From contig WTJU01000022.1 of the NCBI GenBank assembly GCA_011526285.1, positions 1 through 41,763 of the forward strand: 41,763 bases of DNA. The letters are read 5' to 3'. Below are positions 28,204 through 37,950 of the stretch, piece by piece (within the stretch, counting starts at the first letter, position 1; each line of letters begins with the position of its first letter). This DNA comes from Candidatus Arcticimaribacter sp. (GTDB lineage: Bacteria; Bacteroidota; Bacteroidia; Flavobacteriales; Flavobacteriaceae). Under the pieces are notes generated by a model. The model ran no database searches and was not told the origin of the DNA. It saw only the letters and a program-made list of their open reading frames with translations. Both the position numbers and the translations under genes were made by a program.

Positions 28204-29646
28204 TTAGCGCTCAAAATGAAGGCTAGCATCATTGATTTTATCTCGCTTTAATATCTTTCTATCACGAATATAGTTTTGATTCAATCGCCATGGGTGCTGG
28301 TCTCCTTGCTTGGGTAATTTATCCAAAGCGCGTTGAATATACCCAGAAGTAAAGTTTATTATAGGAACGGTAGTCATATTTTTTTCTGTTCGTTTGGGAA
28401 CACACGCCTTGTAATTATTCGCATCCATATAGTTTAAAAGGCGACAAACATAATGACAGGCCAAATCTGCTTTAAGTGTCCAAGCTGCGTTGGTATAGCC
28501 TACTATAGCAGCAAGGTTTGGTAAATCTTGCAGCATAGATCCTTTGTAGTTTAGTTTTGTACTTAGGTCAACTAATTCATCGTCTAAATAAACCTGAACC
28601 CCCCCAGCCAATTTTAACTGTAGGCCTGTCGCTGAAATAACTAGGTCTGCCCTTAGTTCTTTCCCAGACTGCAAACGAATTCCATTTTTTGTGAAGGTAT
28701 CAATATGATCTGTCACAACAGTGCACTTACCTGCTTTAATGGCATGAAACAAATCGTTATCAGGAACAGAACACAAGCGTTCGTCCCAAGGATTGTATTT
28801 AGGACTGAAGTGGGTGTCTATGGCATATTCTTTCCCTAATACTTTCCTAATCTGTTTTTTTACATACTTCTTTACGCCAGCTGGGTTTTTTCGAGACATT
28901 TTATAGAGATACATATCCCTCAGAATATTTTTCCAACGCGCTAGCTTGTGAGCAATTTTATCTGGTAAAAGTGTATGAACAATTTTTGCAAAAGGATCAT
29001 AAAGCGGCTGACTAAGTATGTAAGACGGGGAGCGCTGCAGCATGGTAATATGCTTGGTTTTCTCTGCCAGCGAAGGAATTAAAGTAACTGCGGTGGCCCC
29101 ACTTCCAATAACAATTACTTCTCTATTTTCATATGCAATGTCTTTAGACCATTTTTGAGGGTGAATAAATTGACCTTTAAACGTATCTAAGCCCTTAAAA
29201 TCTGGTATATAACCTTGATCGTAATCATAATAACCAGTACAGATCATCAAGAAATTACAACTAACTTTTATTGCATTTCCTTCATTAGTGCCATAGACCA
29301 TCCATTGCTTTTGGGTAGACGACCACACGATTTTGTTTATAGGGCTGTTGTATTCTATGTGTTGCGCGACATCATACTCTTGGGCTGTTTCGTTTAAATA
29401 TTTAAGAATGGTCGCTGCATCTGAGATTGATTTATGGTAGGTCCAAGGTTTGAACGAGTAGGAAAAAACATGCATGTCTGAATCGGAACGTATTCCGGGG
29501 TATTTGAACAAATCCCAAGTTCCTCCTAGCCTTTCTCTGGCTTCAAAGATGCGAAAGTGCTTTTCTGGGCAATGCATTTTAAAATGACAAGCAGCATCTA
29601 TCCCCGATAGTCCGGCGCCTATAATGACAATATCATAATGTTGCAT
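28204..29646 (-). CDS. Flavin-containing / Baeyer-Villiger-type monooxygenase
   Basis: 480 aa; GAGLSGIDAACHF (FAD), ERLGGTWDLFKYPGIRSDSDMHVFSYSF, QFIHPQKWSKDIAYENREVIVIGSGATAVTLIPSLA (fingerprint and NADPH motifs). Confidence 0.92.
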   Translation of the reverse strand: MQHYDIVIIGAGLSGIDAACHFKMHCPEKHFRIFEARERLGGTWDLFKYPGIRSDSDMHVFSYSFKPWTYHKSISDAATILKYLNETAQEYDVAQHIEYNSPINKIVWSSTQKQWMVYGTNEGNAIKVSCNFLMICTGYYDYDQGYIPDFKGLDTFKGQFIHPQKWSKDIAYENREVIVIGSGATAVTLIPSLAEKTKHITMLQRSPSYILSQPLYDPFAKIVHTLLPDKIAHKLARWKNILRDMYLYKMSRKNPAGVKKYVKKQIRKVLGKEYAIDTHFSPKYNPWDERLCSVPDNDLFHAIKAGKCTVVTDHIDTFTKNGIRLQSGKELRADLVISATGLQLKLAGGVQVYLDDELVDLSTKLNYKGSMLQDLPNLAAIVGYTNAAWTLKADLACHYVCRLLNYMDANNYKACVPKRTEKNMTTVPIINFTSGYIQRALDKLPKQGDQHPWRLNQNYIRDRKILKRDKINDASLHFER

Positions 29647-29701
29647 TAATCAATTGGTTTAGCGGGTTTAAAGCAATTATATACATGGAGAGGAGGTACT
29701 T

Positions 29702-31051
29702 TTATCCCTCCAAATTAGCCAAATATTTCTTAACCTCCCGCTGTAAAAAGAAAGCAGTAACTAGGGTAGAGATCCCTTCAGCAATGGGAAAGGAGATCCA
29801 AACACCAAAACTTCCATAGTAGTGTGGCAATACCAATAAAAATGGTATAAAGAAAAATCCTTGACGTGTGAGGGTAAGCAATAAAGCAGGGATGGCTTTC
29901 CCAATGGCTTGAAAATAGGCCGACCCAATGAGCTGTATCCCCACAATTGGGGTAGACAAGAAAACCCAGGTCAAAACATCTGCGGTGGTTTCAACCACCA
30001 AGGTTTCACGGGTAAAAACAGCCGCTATGTTTTCGGCAAAAAGGACAATGAGGACAAAAACCAATGTAGCTAAAACAGTGGCATAGATAATAGCTTTTCG
30101 AATCACTTCTACCACACGCTCTTTGTGTTGCGCCCCATAGTTAAAGCCTGCAATGGGTACAAAACCTTGTGTAATCCCTAAAATGGGGAAAAGGGCAAAC
30201 ATCAACATCCTACTGATGATGGCGTAGACCGCAACTAAATTTTCACCTTCTAACGAAAAGAGAATATTGTTCACTAAAAGTACCGTGACACTCACTACAG
30301 CTTGACGGGCAAGGGTAACAAAACCAAGGGCGCCAATTTCTTTTACCACAGCTAACTCGAGAAGGAGATCATTCCAACCTAAGGAGAGGTCTGATTTTTT
30401 TGAAAGAAAAAAGTAGAGTATGTAACTCCCACAAATCACATAGGAAAGTGTCGTTGCCCATGCGGCCCCTTCCATGCCCCAGCCCCATTCGTAAATAAAA
30501 AGGTAATCGAGAAATAAATTAGAAATAGAGGGCAGCACCATAGCATACATTGCATTCTTAGGCTTCCCCTCTGCCCGAATGGTATTGTTCCCCATCATGC
30601 AAAACCCGAGAACAGGGACACCAATAACGACTATGATGTAGTAAATTTTTGCAGGAGTGTATAAAGCACCTTTCCCGCCAAATAAGGGTATTATACTTTC
30701 TAAAAAGTATAGTCCTAAGCCCATGAAGCTAAGCGTAAAAATAAGCGTTAGGGTAATTTGATTCCCAAATACTTTATTGGCCAAAGCTGTGTTGTTGCTT
30801 CCCAATGCGCGTGATATAACGGAGCCTCCGCCCATACCAATAGACATTCCCAAAGCTGCAATAAAGAAGGAAACCGGCAAAACAACATTGATAGCCGCAA
30901 TGGCATTTGCCCCTATCCATTGACCCACAAAAATAGTATCTATGAGAATGTTAAGTGACATTACCAAAATACCAATGGAGGCAGGCACAGCCTGGCGTAT
31001 AAGCAGTTTGCCAATGGGGTCGGTACCCATTTGTATCGCTCGGTCTGCCAT
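29702..31051 (-). CDS. MATE family efflux transporter
   Basis: Supplied ORF begins at 31078, but the internal ATG at 31051 overlaps the hemH TAA by one base (TAATG). IGKLLIRQAVPASIGILVMSLNILIDTIFVGQWIG and 12-TM pattern. Confidence 0.9.
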   Translation of the reverse strand: MADRAIQMGTDPIGKLLIRQAVPASIGILVMSLNILIDTIFVGQWIGANAIAAINVVLPVSFFIAALGMSIGMGGGSVISRALGSNNTALANKVFGNQITLTLIFTLSFMGLGLYFLESIIPLFGGKGALYTPAKIYYIIVVIGVPVLGFCMMGNNTIRAEGKPKNAMYAMVLPSISNLFLDYLFIYEWGWGMEGAAWATTLSYVICGSYILYFFLSKKSDLSLGWNDLLLELAVVKEIGALGFVTLARQAVVSVTVLLVNNILFSLEGENLVAVYAIISRMLMFALFPILGITQGFVPIAGFNYGAQHKERVVEVIRKAIIYATVLATLVFVLIVLFAENIAAVFTRETLVVETTADVLTWVFLSTPIVGIQLIGSAYFQAIGKAIPALLLTLTRQGFFFIPFLLVLPHYYGSFGVWISFPIAEGISTLVTAFFLQREVKKYLANLEG

Positions 31052-32088
31052 TAGGCTTTTTCTGGCGTAAGGGCCCATTCGTCAATCCAACGACTCAGAA
31101 CATTTATCCAATCTTCACGATCGTTAATGCACGGAACAACATGTAGGTGTTCTCCTCCATTGTCTTCGAAATCTTCAACAGCTTCCATGCCAATTTCTTC
31201 TAGTGTTTCTAAACAATCAGAAACAAACGCTGGCGTCACTACTGCCATTTTTTTAGTGCCATTTTTCGCAAAGGCTTCAATGGTCTTATCGGTGTAGGGC
31301 TGCAGCCAAGGGTCTAATCCTAAACGCGATTGAAATGAGGTTGAAAAGGTGCCTTCTTTCAATTCAAGATATTCTGCTACTTTTCGCGTTGTTTCATAGC
31401 ATTGATGACTGTAGCAATACTCATGTGCTGCAGAGGGGGTGCTACAGCATTTTCCGTCCATTTTACAGTGTGATTGGGTAATGTCAGATTTACGGATATG
31501 TCGTTTCGGTACCCCGTGATAGGAGAACAACAGGTGTTCCCATTCTTTGTCTTTTAAATACTCTTGTATAGAATTAGCCAACACGCGAATATAGTCTGCA
31601 TGATGATAAAAAGCAGGCAGTGAGGTAAAGCTCATTTCCGGGAAGTATTGCTGCCTTAGCTCTTCCGCCAACACCAAGATAGTCTCGGTAGTGGCCATTG
31701 CAAACTGTGGATAAAGCGGTATAATTAAAGTATCTGTTACCCCTTGCTTGGCTAATTCTTCTAAACCTGACTTAATGGAGGGGTTTCCATAACGCATAGC
31801 CAATGCTACGGGAACACTCACTTTTTCTTTGACCTTGTTTTGTAGGCGTTCAGAAAGTACTATGAGCGGTGATCCTTCCTCCCACCAAATTTTTTGATAG
31901 GCCTTAGCCGACTTTTTCGGGCGAGTGTTTAAAATAATCCCTTTAACCAAAAGGGTGCGTAATAGCTTAGGCGCGTCAATTACACGCTCATCCATTAAAA
32001 ATTCTCCTAAATAAGTCTTTACATCCGGGGGGTTAGGGCTATCTGGTGACCCCAAGTTTACCAACAAAACTCCTTTCTTCATTTTCAA
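31051..32088 (-). CDS. hemH: Ferrochelatase
   Basis: 345 aa; KGVLLVNLGSPDSPNPPDVKTYLGEFLMDERVID, LLFSYHGVPKRHIRKSD, FQSRLGLDPWLQPYTD, VVTPAFVSDCLETLEEI. Confidence 0.96.
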   Translation of the reverse strand: MKMKKGVLLVNLGSPDSPNPPDVKTYLGEFLMDERVIDAPKLLRTLLVKGIILNTRPKKSAKAYQKIWWEEGSPLIVLSERLQNKVKEKVSVPVALAMRYGNPSIKSGLEELAKQGVTDTLIIPLYPQFAMATTETILVLAEELRQQYFPEMSFTSLPAFYHHADYIRVLANSIQEYLKDKEWEHLLFSYHGVPKRHIRKSDITQSHCKMDGKCCSTPSAAHEYCYSHQCYETTRKVAEYLELKEGTFSTSFQSRLGLDPWLQPYTDKTIEAFAKNGTKKMAVVTPAFVSDCLETLEEIGMEAVEDFEDNGGEHLHVVPCINDREDWINVLSRWIDEWALTPEKA

Positions 32089-32121
32089 TTTTTTATGAGA
32101 CTGTCAATCTCGAGCAATTTT

Positions 32122-33012
32122 CTACGAAGATAAGGATAGTAGGTATTTTTTTGGTGTAGTGCCATACTTCTTTTTGAAGGCGGCAATAAAGTGACTGGCA
32201 GTTGAATAGCCTATTTTTAGCCCCACCTCGTTTACGTTGTATTTACCTGACTCAAGCATGCGCCGCGCTTCTTCCATTTTATGGGTGAGTAAGTAACCGT
32301 AAACCGTATCGCCATAGAGTTGTTTAAAGCCTTCTTTAAGCTTGCTTAAACTCAGATCAATCTCATCTGCCAAAGCTTGCAAAGAGGGGGGCTCTGCCAT
32401 GTGAAGCAAAACAATTTCTTTTGCTTTTCGAATTTTTCGAACATTTTCTTCGTCTACTAAAAATGGACATTGTTCGCTATTGGCATCTTCATTTTTATTG
32501 AAATACAAGCTTAGTAATTCATATACTTTCCCCTTTAGGTAGAGTGCCCGCATACTTTGGTGCACATTGGCATTTAAAATTTGACTTAAAACAACCGCCA
32601 TAGAAGGAGAGATAATGGCTGTATCGTAGTATTTTTTACTGCTATTTTCTGAACTTAAGAAATGAATGTGATCTGCATCTTGAGAAAAAAGGCTGTGAAA
32701 TTTTTTAATGGAAATTAAAACACTTACCATCCAAGAATTTGATTCCAATTGTAAGTTAATGGGTAAGTCTTGCTGAGGATTGAATAGTAAAATATTGTGT
32801 TCCTCTTCTACTGGGAATTTATAATTGCCATTATTAAATAGAAAATCCCCGCGACCTTTCATGCAAAAATGAAACTGAATAAAATTACTGCTTACAGCTT
32901 TCTGTTCGTTTAATACCCCAGCAGTTTCGTTTTGAAATCTTAACACAAAAAAGCCCTCTTCAATCTCGGTTTCTTGCAGTGAACTTTTATCGTTATTTTT
33001 TTCTTCTATCAT
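32122..33012 (-). CDS. AraC-family transcriptional regulator (PchR-like C-terminal HTH)
   Basis: 296 aa; C-terminal double HTH SLQALADEIDLSLSKLKEGFKQLYGDTVYGYLLTHKMEEARRMLESGKYNVNEVGLKIGYSTASHFIAAFKKKYGTTPKKY. Confidence 0.92.
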   Translation of the reverse strand: MIEEKNNDKSSLQETEIEEGFFVLRFQNETAGVLNEQKAVSSNFIQFHFCMKGRGDFLFNNGNYKFPVEEEHNILLFNPQQDLPINLQLESNSWMVSVLISIKKFHSLFSQDADHIHFLSSENSSKKYYDTAIISPSMAVVLSQILNANVHQSMRALYLKGKVYELLSLYFNKNEDANSEQCPFLVDEENVRKIRKAKEIVLLHMAEPPSLQALADEIDLSLSKLKEGFKQLYGDTVYGYLLTHKMEEARRMLESGKYNVNEVGLKIGYSTASHFIAAFKKKYGTTPKKYLLSLSS

Positions 33013-33103
33013 AGCGATTGTTATTTAGATTTATTCTTAATAGCGGCTATATTCCCCTATAGTTTACTTAAACAACGTGATTTGTATCAAAAATAATCGC
33101 TTT

Positions 33104-33138
33104 GCGTTACTTTATTTCCTTTTGGCGTTATTTTTTTA
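33104..33138. repeat. Two 14-bp direct half-site-like repeats, 21 bp start-to-start (candidate AraC operator)
   Basis: GCGTTACTTTATTT (33104-33117) and GCGTTATTTTTTTA (33125-33138), 11/14 identical; a weaker third copy GCGGTTATTTTTG at 33147. Confidence 0.5.
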
Positions 33139-33151
33139 CTTAGCCAGCGGT

Positions 33152-33159
33152 TATTTTTG
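33152..33159 (+). promoter_or_regulatory. Putative Bacteroidota -7 element of the hemA operon
   Basis: TATTTTTG matches TAnnTTTG; 21 bp upstream of hemA ATG at 33181. Confidence 0.5.
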
Positions 33160-33180
33160 TGGCGGATTTAGGATTGATGC

Positions 33181-34428
33181 ATGAATAGCAATTCGACTAT
33201 ACAACATTTTTACACCATTGGTATCAGCTATAAAACGGCTGATTTGGCTACCCGAGGTCAATTTAGCCTAAGCAATGAACAGTGCATCGCCCTGCTTAGT
33301 GAAGCCAAAGCCAAAGGCATTGAAGAAATCCTAATCAACACGACTTGTAACCGAACCGAAATTTACGCCTACGCCGCCCACCCCTATCAAATCATAAAGT
33401 TATTGTGTGATTACTCAAATGGAGAACTAAATGTTTTTGAATCGCTTGGGTACATTTTAAAAAATGAGGCCGCTATTCACCATATCTTCCGAGTAGGAAC
33501 AGGCTTAGAGTCTCAAATTCTCGGTGATTTCGAAATCATAGGACAGCTAAAGCAAGGTTTTTATCGTTCTAAAAAACTTGGTTTAGTCAACGGCTTTTCT
33601 GAGCGGTTGGTGAATGCAGTGATCCAAGCAAGTAAACGCATAAAGACCGAAACAAAAATTTCAACAGGAGCCACCTCTGTTGCTTTTGCCTCTGTGCAAT
33701 ACATCATTCAAAATATAGAAGCAATTTCTGATAAAAATATATTGCTTTTTGGAACAGGAAAAATTGGGCGCAACACATGTGAGAACCTCATCAAACACAC
33801 CGCAAATGATCATATTGTTCTAATTAACAGAACACATGAAAAAGCTAAAAGTGTCGCTGGTAAGTTTAATGTTTTGGTTAAAGAGTATGGTGAATTACCT
33901 ACTGAAATTAGAAAAGCAGATGTCATGATTGTGGCTACTGGTGCGCAACAGCCAACGGTAGGGAAAGATATTATTCACAGCGATAAACCGCTGTTGATTT
34001 TAGATTTATCTATACCAAGTAATGTGCACGACAATGTGAAATCACTAGAGCATGTAACTGTAGTTAATCTCGATACACTATCACAGATTACCAACAAAAC
34101 GCTAGAGGAACGCAAGAAACATTTACCCCATGCCGAAGAAATTTTAAATGAAATTGAAGCAGAATTTCTTCAATGGCTTCATGATCGTCAATATGCCCCT
34201 ACACTTCGCGCGTTAAAAGCAAAATTAACAGCACAACAAACTGCTGAAATTAATGCACGAAAAAAGAAACAAGAACTCCCTGAAGAAGCGCGTCTTGTTT
34301 CTGAACAAATGATTCAAAAAATCACAGGGCAATTGGCCAACTTTCTAAAAGAAAATCCAACCAAAGCCAGTAGTGCACTCAGCATCTTCCAAGATGTTTT
34401 TCAACTCGATCCTTCTCACCATGAATAA
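33181..34428 (+). CDS. hemA: Glutamyl-tRNA reductase
   Basis: 415 aa; ISYKTADLATRGQFSL, ILINTTCNRTEIYAY, GLESQILGDFEIIGQLK, LLFGTGKIGRNTCENL. Confidence 0.96.
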   Translation: MNSNSTIQHFYTIGISYKTADLATRGQFSLSNEQCIALLSEAKAKGIEEILINTTCNRTEIYAYAAHPYQIIKLLCDYSNGELNVFESLGYILKNEAAIHHIFRVGTGLESQILGDFEIIGQLKQGFYRSKKLGLVNGFSERLVNAVIQASKRIKTETKISTGATSVAFASVQYIIQNIEAISDKNILLFGTGKIGRNTCENLIKHTANDHIVLINRTHEKAKSVAGKFNVLVKEYGELPTEIRKADVMIVATGAQQPTVGKDIIHSDKPLLILDLSIPSNVHDNVKSLEHVTVVNLDTLSQITNKTLEERKKHLPHAEEILNEIEAEFLQWLHDRQYAPTLRALKAKLTAQQTAEINARKKKQELPEEARLVSEQMIQKITGQLANFLKENPTKASSALSIFQDVFQLDPSHHE

Positions 34429-35335
34429 ACCCCTTCGCATTGGGACACGAGACAGTGCTTTGGCCTTATGGCAAGCCAACACCCTTCAAGAACGACTAGC
34501 AGAGCTGGGAATAGATTCAACTTTAGTTCCCATTAAAAGCCAGGGAGACTTAGATTTAAAACAACCGCTTTATGCTATGGGAGTAACCGGTATTTTCACC
34601 AAAGCGCTGGACATTGCACTACTCAACCAGCACATAGACTTAGCCATACACAGCATGAAGGATGTTCCTACGCAACTCCCTAAGGGTATTGTTCAAGCAG
34701 CGGTGTTGGAACGTGGACCAGTAGAAGACGTAATGGTGTGGAAAAACGCCCAAGCAAAGGCAAAAGAACATCACATCATCGCTACGGGAAGCTTGAGAAG
34801 AAAAGCGCAATGGAAAAGTAAATATCCGCAAGATGACGTTGTGAACCTAAGAGGAAACATACAAACCCGATTAGAGAAACTGCACGCTTCCGCTTGGGAC
34901 GGAGCAATTTTTGCAGCAGCAGCGCTGGAACGCTTAGAAATCGCAGATGAAGTGGTTGAACCTTTAACGGACTTTCTACCTGCCGCAGCTCAAGGTGCTT
35001 TAATGGTTGTATGCCATGTATCGGACGAGGACATTGCTCAACAACTTACCCTGTTGAACCATCGCGAAAGCGAGGTGTGTACCCAAATAGAACGTGACTT
35101 TTTACGAACAATGGAAGGCGGCTGTACTGCTCCCATTGGTGCACTGGCAACCTTAGAGGGTAAAAACATCCACTTTTCAGGAGGAGTATTTTCCCTTCAA
35201 GGCGGTCAAGCTAAAACAGTTGAAACTATTTTTCCCACAGGTGAAGCCAAAAACAAAGGCATTGAACTTGCCCAAGAATTACTGCTTAATGGAGGAAAGG
35301 AACTGATGAAAGAATTTAAATCAAAGCATGAATAA
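34421..35335 (+). CDS. hemC: Hydroxymethylbilane synthase (porphobilinogen deaminase)
   Basis: Internal ATG at 34421 used (MNKPLRIGTRDSALALWQAN) rather than the supplied ORF start 34373; DLAIHSMKDVPTQLP, ATGSLRRKAQW, RDFLRTMEGGCTAPIGA. Confidence 0.96.
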   Translation: MNKPLRIGTRDSALALWQANTLQERLAELGIDSTLVPIKSQGDLDLKQPLYAMGVTGIFTKALDIALLNQHIDLAIHSMKDVPTQLPKGIVQAAVLERGPVEDVMVWKNAQAKAKEHHIIATGSLRRKAQWKSKYPQDDVVNLRGNIQTRLEKLHASAWDGAIFAAAALERLEIADEVVEPLTDFLPAAAQGALMVVCHVSDEDIAQQLTLLNHRESEVCTQIERDFLRTMEGGCTAPIGALATLEGKNIHFSGGVFSLQGGQAKTVETIFPTGEAKNKGIELAQELLLNGGKELMKEFKSKHE

Positions 35336-35987
35336 CTTTCGTCTTTTATCCACCAAAACACTCAATCACCAACAGCGTGAGCGAATCCTGCAAACAGGGG
35401 TGAGTTATACCGAACGAAACTTCATTAGTATAAAGCACCTCCCTTTTTCTGTAGACCCTAGTGCTTATACCCTAATATTTACTTCCCAAAATGCTGTAAA
35501 TGCAGTTTTTAACCAGCTTCATTTTACAGCGAAAAAATGTTATTGTGTGGGTGAAAAGACAAAAGCGCTTTTAGAAGAAAAAGATCAAAATGTGGTCAAA
35601 ATGGAGCAAAATGCAGCTGATTTGGCTGATTTTATACTAAAAAACGATCAAAACAGCCGTTTTTTATTTTTTGCTGGCAAACAGCGTATGCCGCATTTAG
35701 AGAAGCTGTTTTCTGCCCATAATAAACCGCTAAAGGTGGTTGAGGTCTATGAAACATATGCCCAACCAAAAGCAGTTGGTTCTTATGACGGAGTGTTGTT
35801 TTACAGCCCTTCTGGGGTAGAAAGTTTTGTACAAGACAACACCTTTGACAAAAGCATATGCTTTGCTTTGGGGAATACCACAGCAGATGCACTAGCTGCT
35901 CACACTACTTCAATCATTAAAGCAACACAACCCACGGTAGAACACCTTATTGCTGCCGTAAAAAAATATTTGATTCATAAACTATGA
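35328..35987 (+). CDS. hemD: Uroporphyrinogen-III synthase
   Basis: 219 aa; [47 protein letters not shown]; position between hemC and hemE. Confidence 0.9.
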   Translation: MNNFRLLSTKTLNHQQRERILQTGVSYTERNFISIKHLPFSVDPSAYTLIFTSQNAVNAVFNQLHFTAKKCYCVGEKTKALLEEKDQNVVKMEQNAADLADFILKNDQNSRFLFFAGKQRMPHLEKLFSAHNKPLKVVEVYETYAQPKAVGSYDGVLFYSPSGVESFVQDNTFDKSICFALGNTTADALAAHTTSIIKATQPTVEHLIAAVKKYLIHKL

Positions 35988-37009
35988 TACAAAACGATTT
36001 ATTCCTTCGCGCCTTAAAAGGAGAAACTGTGGAACGACCACCCGTGTGGATGATGCGCCAAGCCGGACGATACCTGCCTGACTTTATGAAGTTGAAAGCT
36101 AAATATGACTTCTTTACACGCTGTCAAACACCAGAACTAGCTACTGAGATAACAGTGATGCCTATTGACCAAGTAGGAACAGACGCTGCTATTTTATTCA
36201 GCGATATTTTAGTGGTGCTTCAAGCCATGAATATTGAAGTAGAAATGAAACCTGAAGTGGGCCCATGGATACCAACACCCATTCAAAGTGAGAAAGAACT
36301 CAACAACGTGATTGTTCCCGATGCAGAAGAAGCATTAGGCTACGTTATTGAAGCAGTGAAACAAACCAAAGTAGCCCTTAATGATCGTGTGCCATTAATT
36401 GGGTTTGCAGGCTCACCATGGACCCTGCTGTGTTACGCCGTACAGGGACAAGGATCAAAAAATTTCGACAAAGCAAAAGCCTTCTGTTTTAGTCAACCCG
36501 AACTGGCCCATCGTTTATTGCAAATGATTACCGACACGACCATTGATTACCTCAAAGCAAAAGTAGCTGCTGGTGTTGATGCTGTACAACTTTTTGATTC
36601 TTGGGGAGGGTTACTTTCTCCCGAAGATTACAACATCTTTTCATGGCCATACCTTCAGCAAATAGTAACAGCACTTAAAGATGAAATTCCTGTCATTGTT
36701 TTCGGAAAAGGCTGTTGGTTTGCATTGAGCGATATGGCAAAATCAGGAGCAAGTGCTCTAGGGGTAGACTGGACTTGCTCTGCTAGAAATGCGCGTTATC
36801 TTTCTGGAGGACAAATTACACTTCAAGGAAATTTTGACCCATCACGTCTTCTCTCTCCCATACCAACAATTAAAAGTGAGGTTAAAAAGATGATTGATGC
36901 TTTTGGGAAAGATCGCTACATTGTCAATCTAGGGCATGGTATCTTACCAAATATTCCTGTTGATCACGCCAAAGCTTTTGTAGATGCTGTTAAGGAATAC
37001 AAAGCCTAA
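35984..37009 (+). CDS. hemE: Uroporphyrinogen decarboxylase
   Basis: 341 aa; [61 protein letters not shown]. Confidence 0.97.
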   Translation: MIQNDLFLRALKGETVERPPVWMMRQAGRYLPDFMKLKAKYDFFTRCQTPELATEITVMPIDQVGTDAAILFSDILVVLQAMNIEVEMKPEVGPWIPTPIQSEKELNNVIVPDAEEALGYVIEAVKQTKVALNDRVPLIGFAGSPWTLLCYAVQGQGSKNFDKAKAFCFSQPELAHRLLQMITDTTIDYLKAKVAAGVDAVQLFDSWGGLLSPEDYNIFSWPYLQQIVTALKDEIPVIVFGKGCWFALSDMAKSGASALGVDWTCSARNARYLSGGQITLQGNFDPSRLLSPIPTIKSEVKKMIDAFGKDRYIVNLGHGILPNIPVDHAKAFVDAVKEYKA

Positions 37010-37012
37010 CCA

Positions 37013-37921
37013 ATGAAGACCCAGTTTTACACCTATATCTGCGAACTTCAAGACCGTATTACCCAGTCTTTAGAAAAAATAGACGGGCAAGCGCACTTTC
37101 AAGAAGATCTTTGGGATCGCCCAGAAGGTGGCGGAGGGAGAACGCGTATTATAGAAAACGGCGCTATTTTCGAAAAAGGGGGTGTAAACATCTCTGGGGT
37201 ACATGGTGAGTTACCGCTTAGCATGCAAAAACACTTTAACGTAGGTGAAGCTACTTTCTACGCCTGTGGTCTCAGTTTAGTTTTGCATCCAAAAAACCCT
37301 ATGATTCCTACAGTACATGCCAATTGGCGCTACTTTGAAATGTATGACGCACACGATAATATTGCCGATCAATGGTTTGGTGGCGGACTAGATTTGACTC
37401 CCTATTATTTGTTCGAAGAAGATGCGATACACTTTCATAACGTGTGTAAAGCCGCTTGTGATAGGCACGATGCTGACTTTTATAAAAACTATAAAAAGCG
37501 TTGCGATGAGTACTTCTGGAATGCACACCGTAACGAGGCAAGAGGAATTGGAGGATTGTTTTTTGACTACTTAAAACCCTCTCAAAAACCAATGGAAGAT
37601 TGGTATGCTTTTGTTACAGATGTTGCCGATAATTTCTTAGAAGCCTACCTGCCCATTGTAGAACGAAGGAAAAATCTCCCCTTTACCGCAGCCCAACGCG
37701 ATTGGCAAGAGGTGCGCCGCGGACGTTATGTAGAATTTAATCTTGTGCACGATAAAGGCACCCTTTTTGGCTTAAAAACAAATGGCCGGATTGAAAGTAT
37801 TTTAATGAGTTTGCCTCCGCATGTGCAGTGGCAATACAACCATAAGGTAGAAGAAAACAGTCCAGAAGCTCAGCTTCTAGAAGTGCTAAAACAACCTAAA
37901 AACTGGGTCGATTTAGAATAG
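37013..37921 (+). CDS. hemF: Oxygen-dependent coproporphyrinogen-III oxidase
   Basis: 302 aa; VHANWRYFEM, WFGGGLDLTPYY, RGIGGLFFDYL, RRGRYVEFNLVHDKGTLFGLKTNGRIESILMSLPP. Confidence 0.97.
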   Translation: MKTQFYTYICELQDRITQSLEKIDGQAHFQEDLWDRPEGGGGRTRIIENGAIFEKGGVNISGVHGELPLSMQKHFNVGEATFYACGLSLVLHPKNPMIPTVHANWRYFEMYDAHDNIADQWFGGGLDLTPYYLFEEDAIHFHNVCKAACDRHDADFYKNYKKRCDEYFWNAHRNEARGIGGLFFDYLKPSQKPMEDWYAFVTDVADNFLEAYLPIVERRKNLPFTAAQRDWQEVRRGRYVEFNLVHDKGTLFGLKTNGRIESILMSLPPHVQWQYNHKVEENSPEAQLLEVLKQPKNWVDLE

Positions 37922-37950
37922 ATTCAATATCTTGACAGAAAGCCTTCAAC

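Noticed and set aside
29686-29711. GGAGAGGAGG Shine-Dalgarno-like stretch on the plus strand and a weak GGAGG/CCTCC hairpin at the MATE 3' end
   Set aside because: No plus-strand ORF follows; the stem is only 5 bp with no T-tract on the relevant strand.
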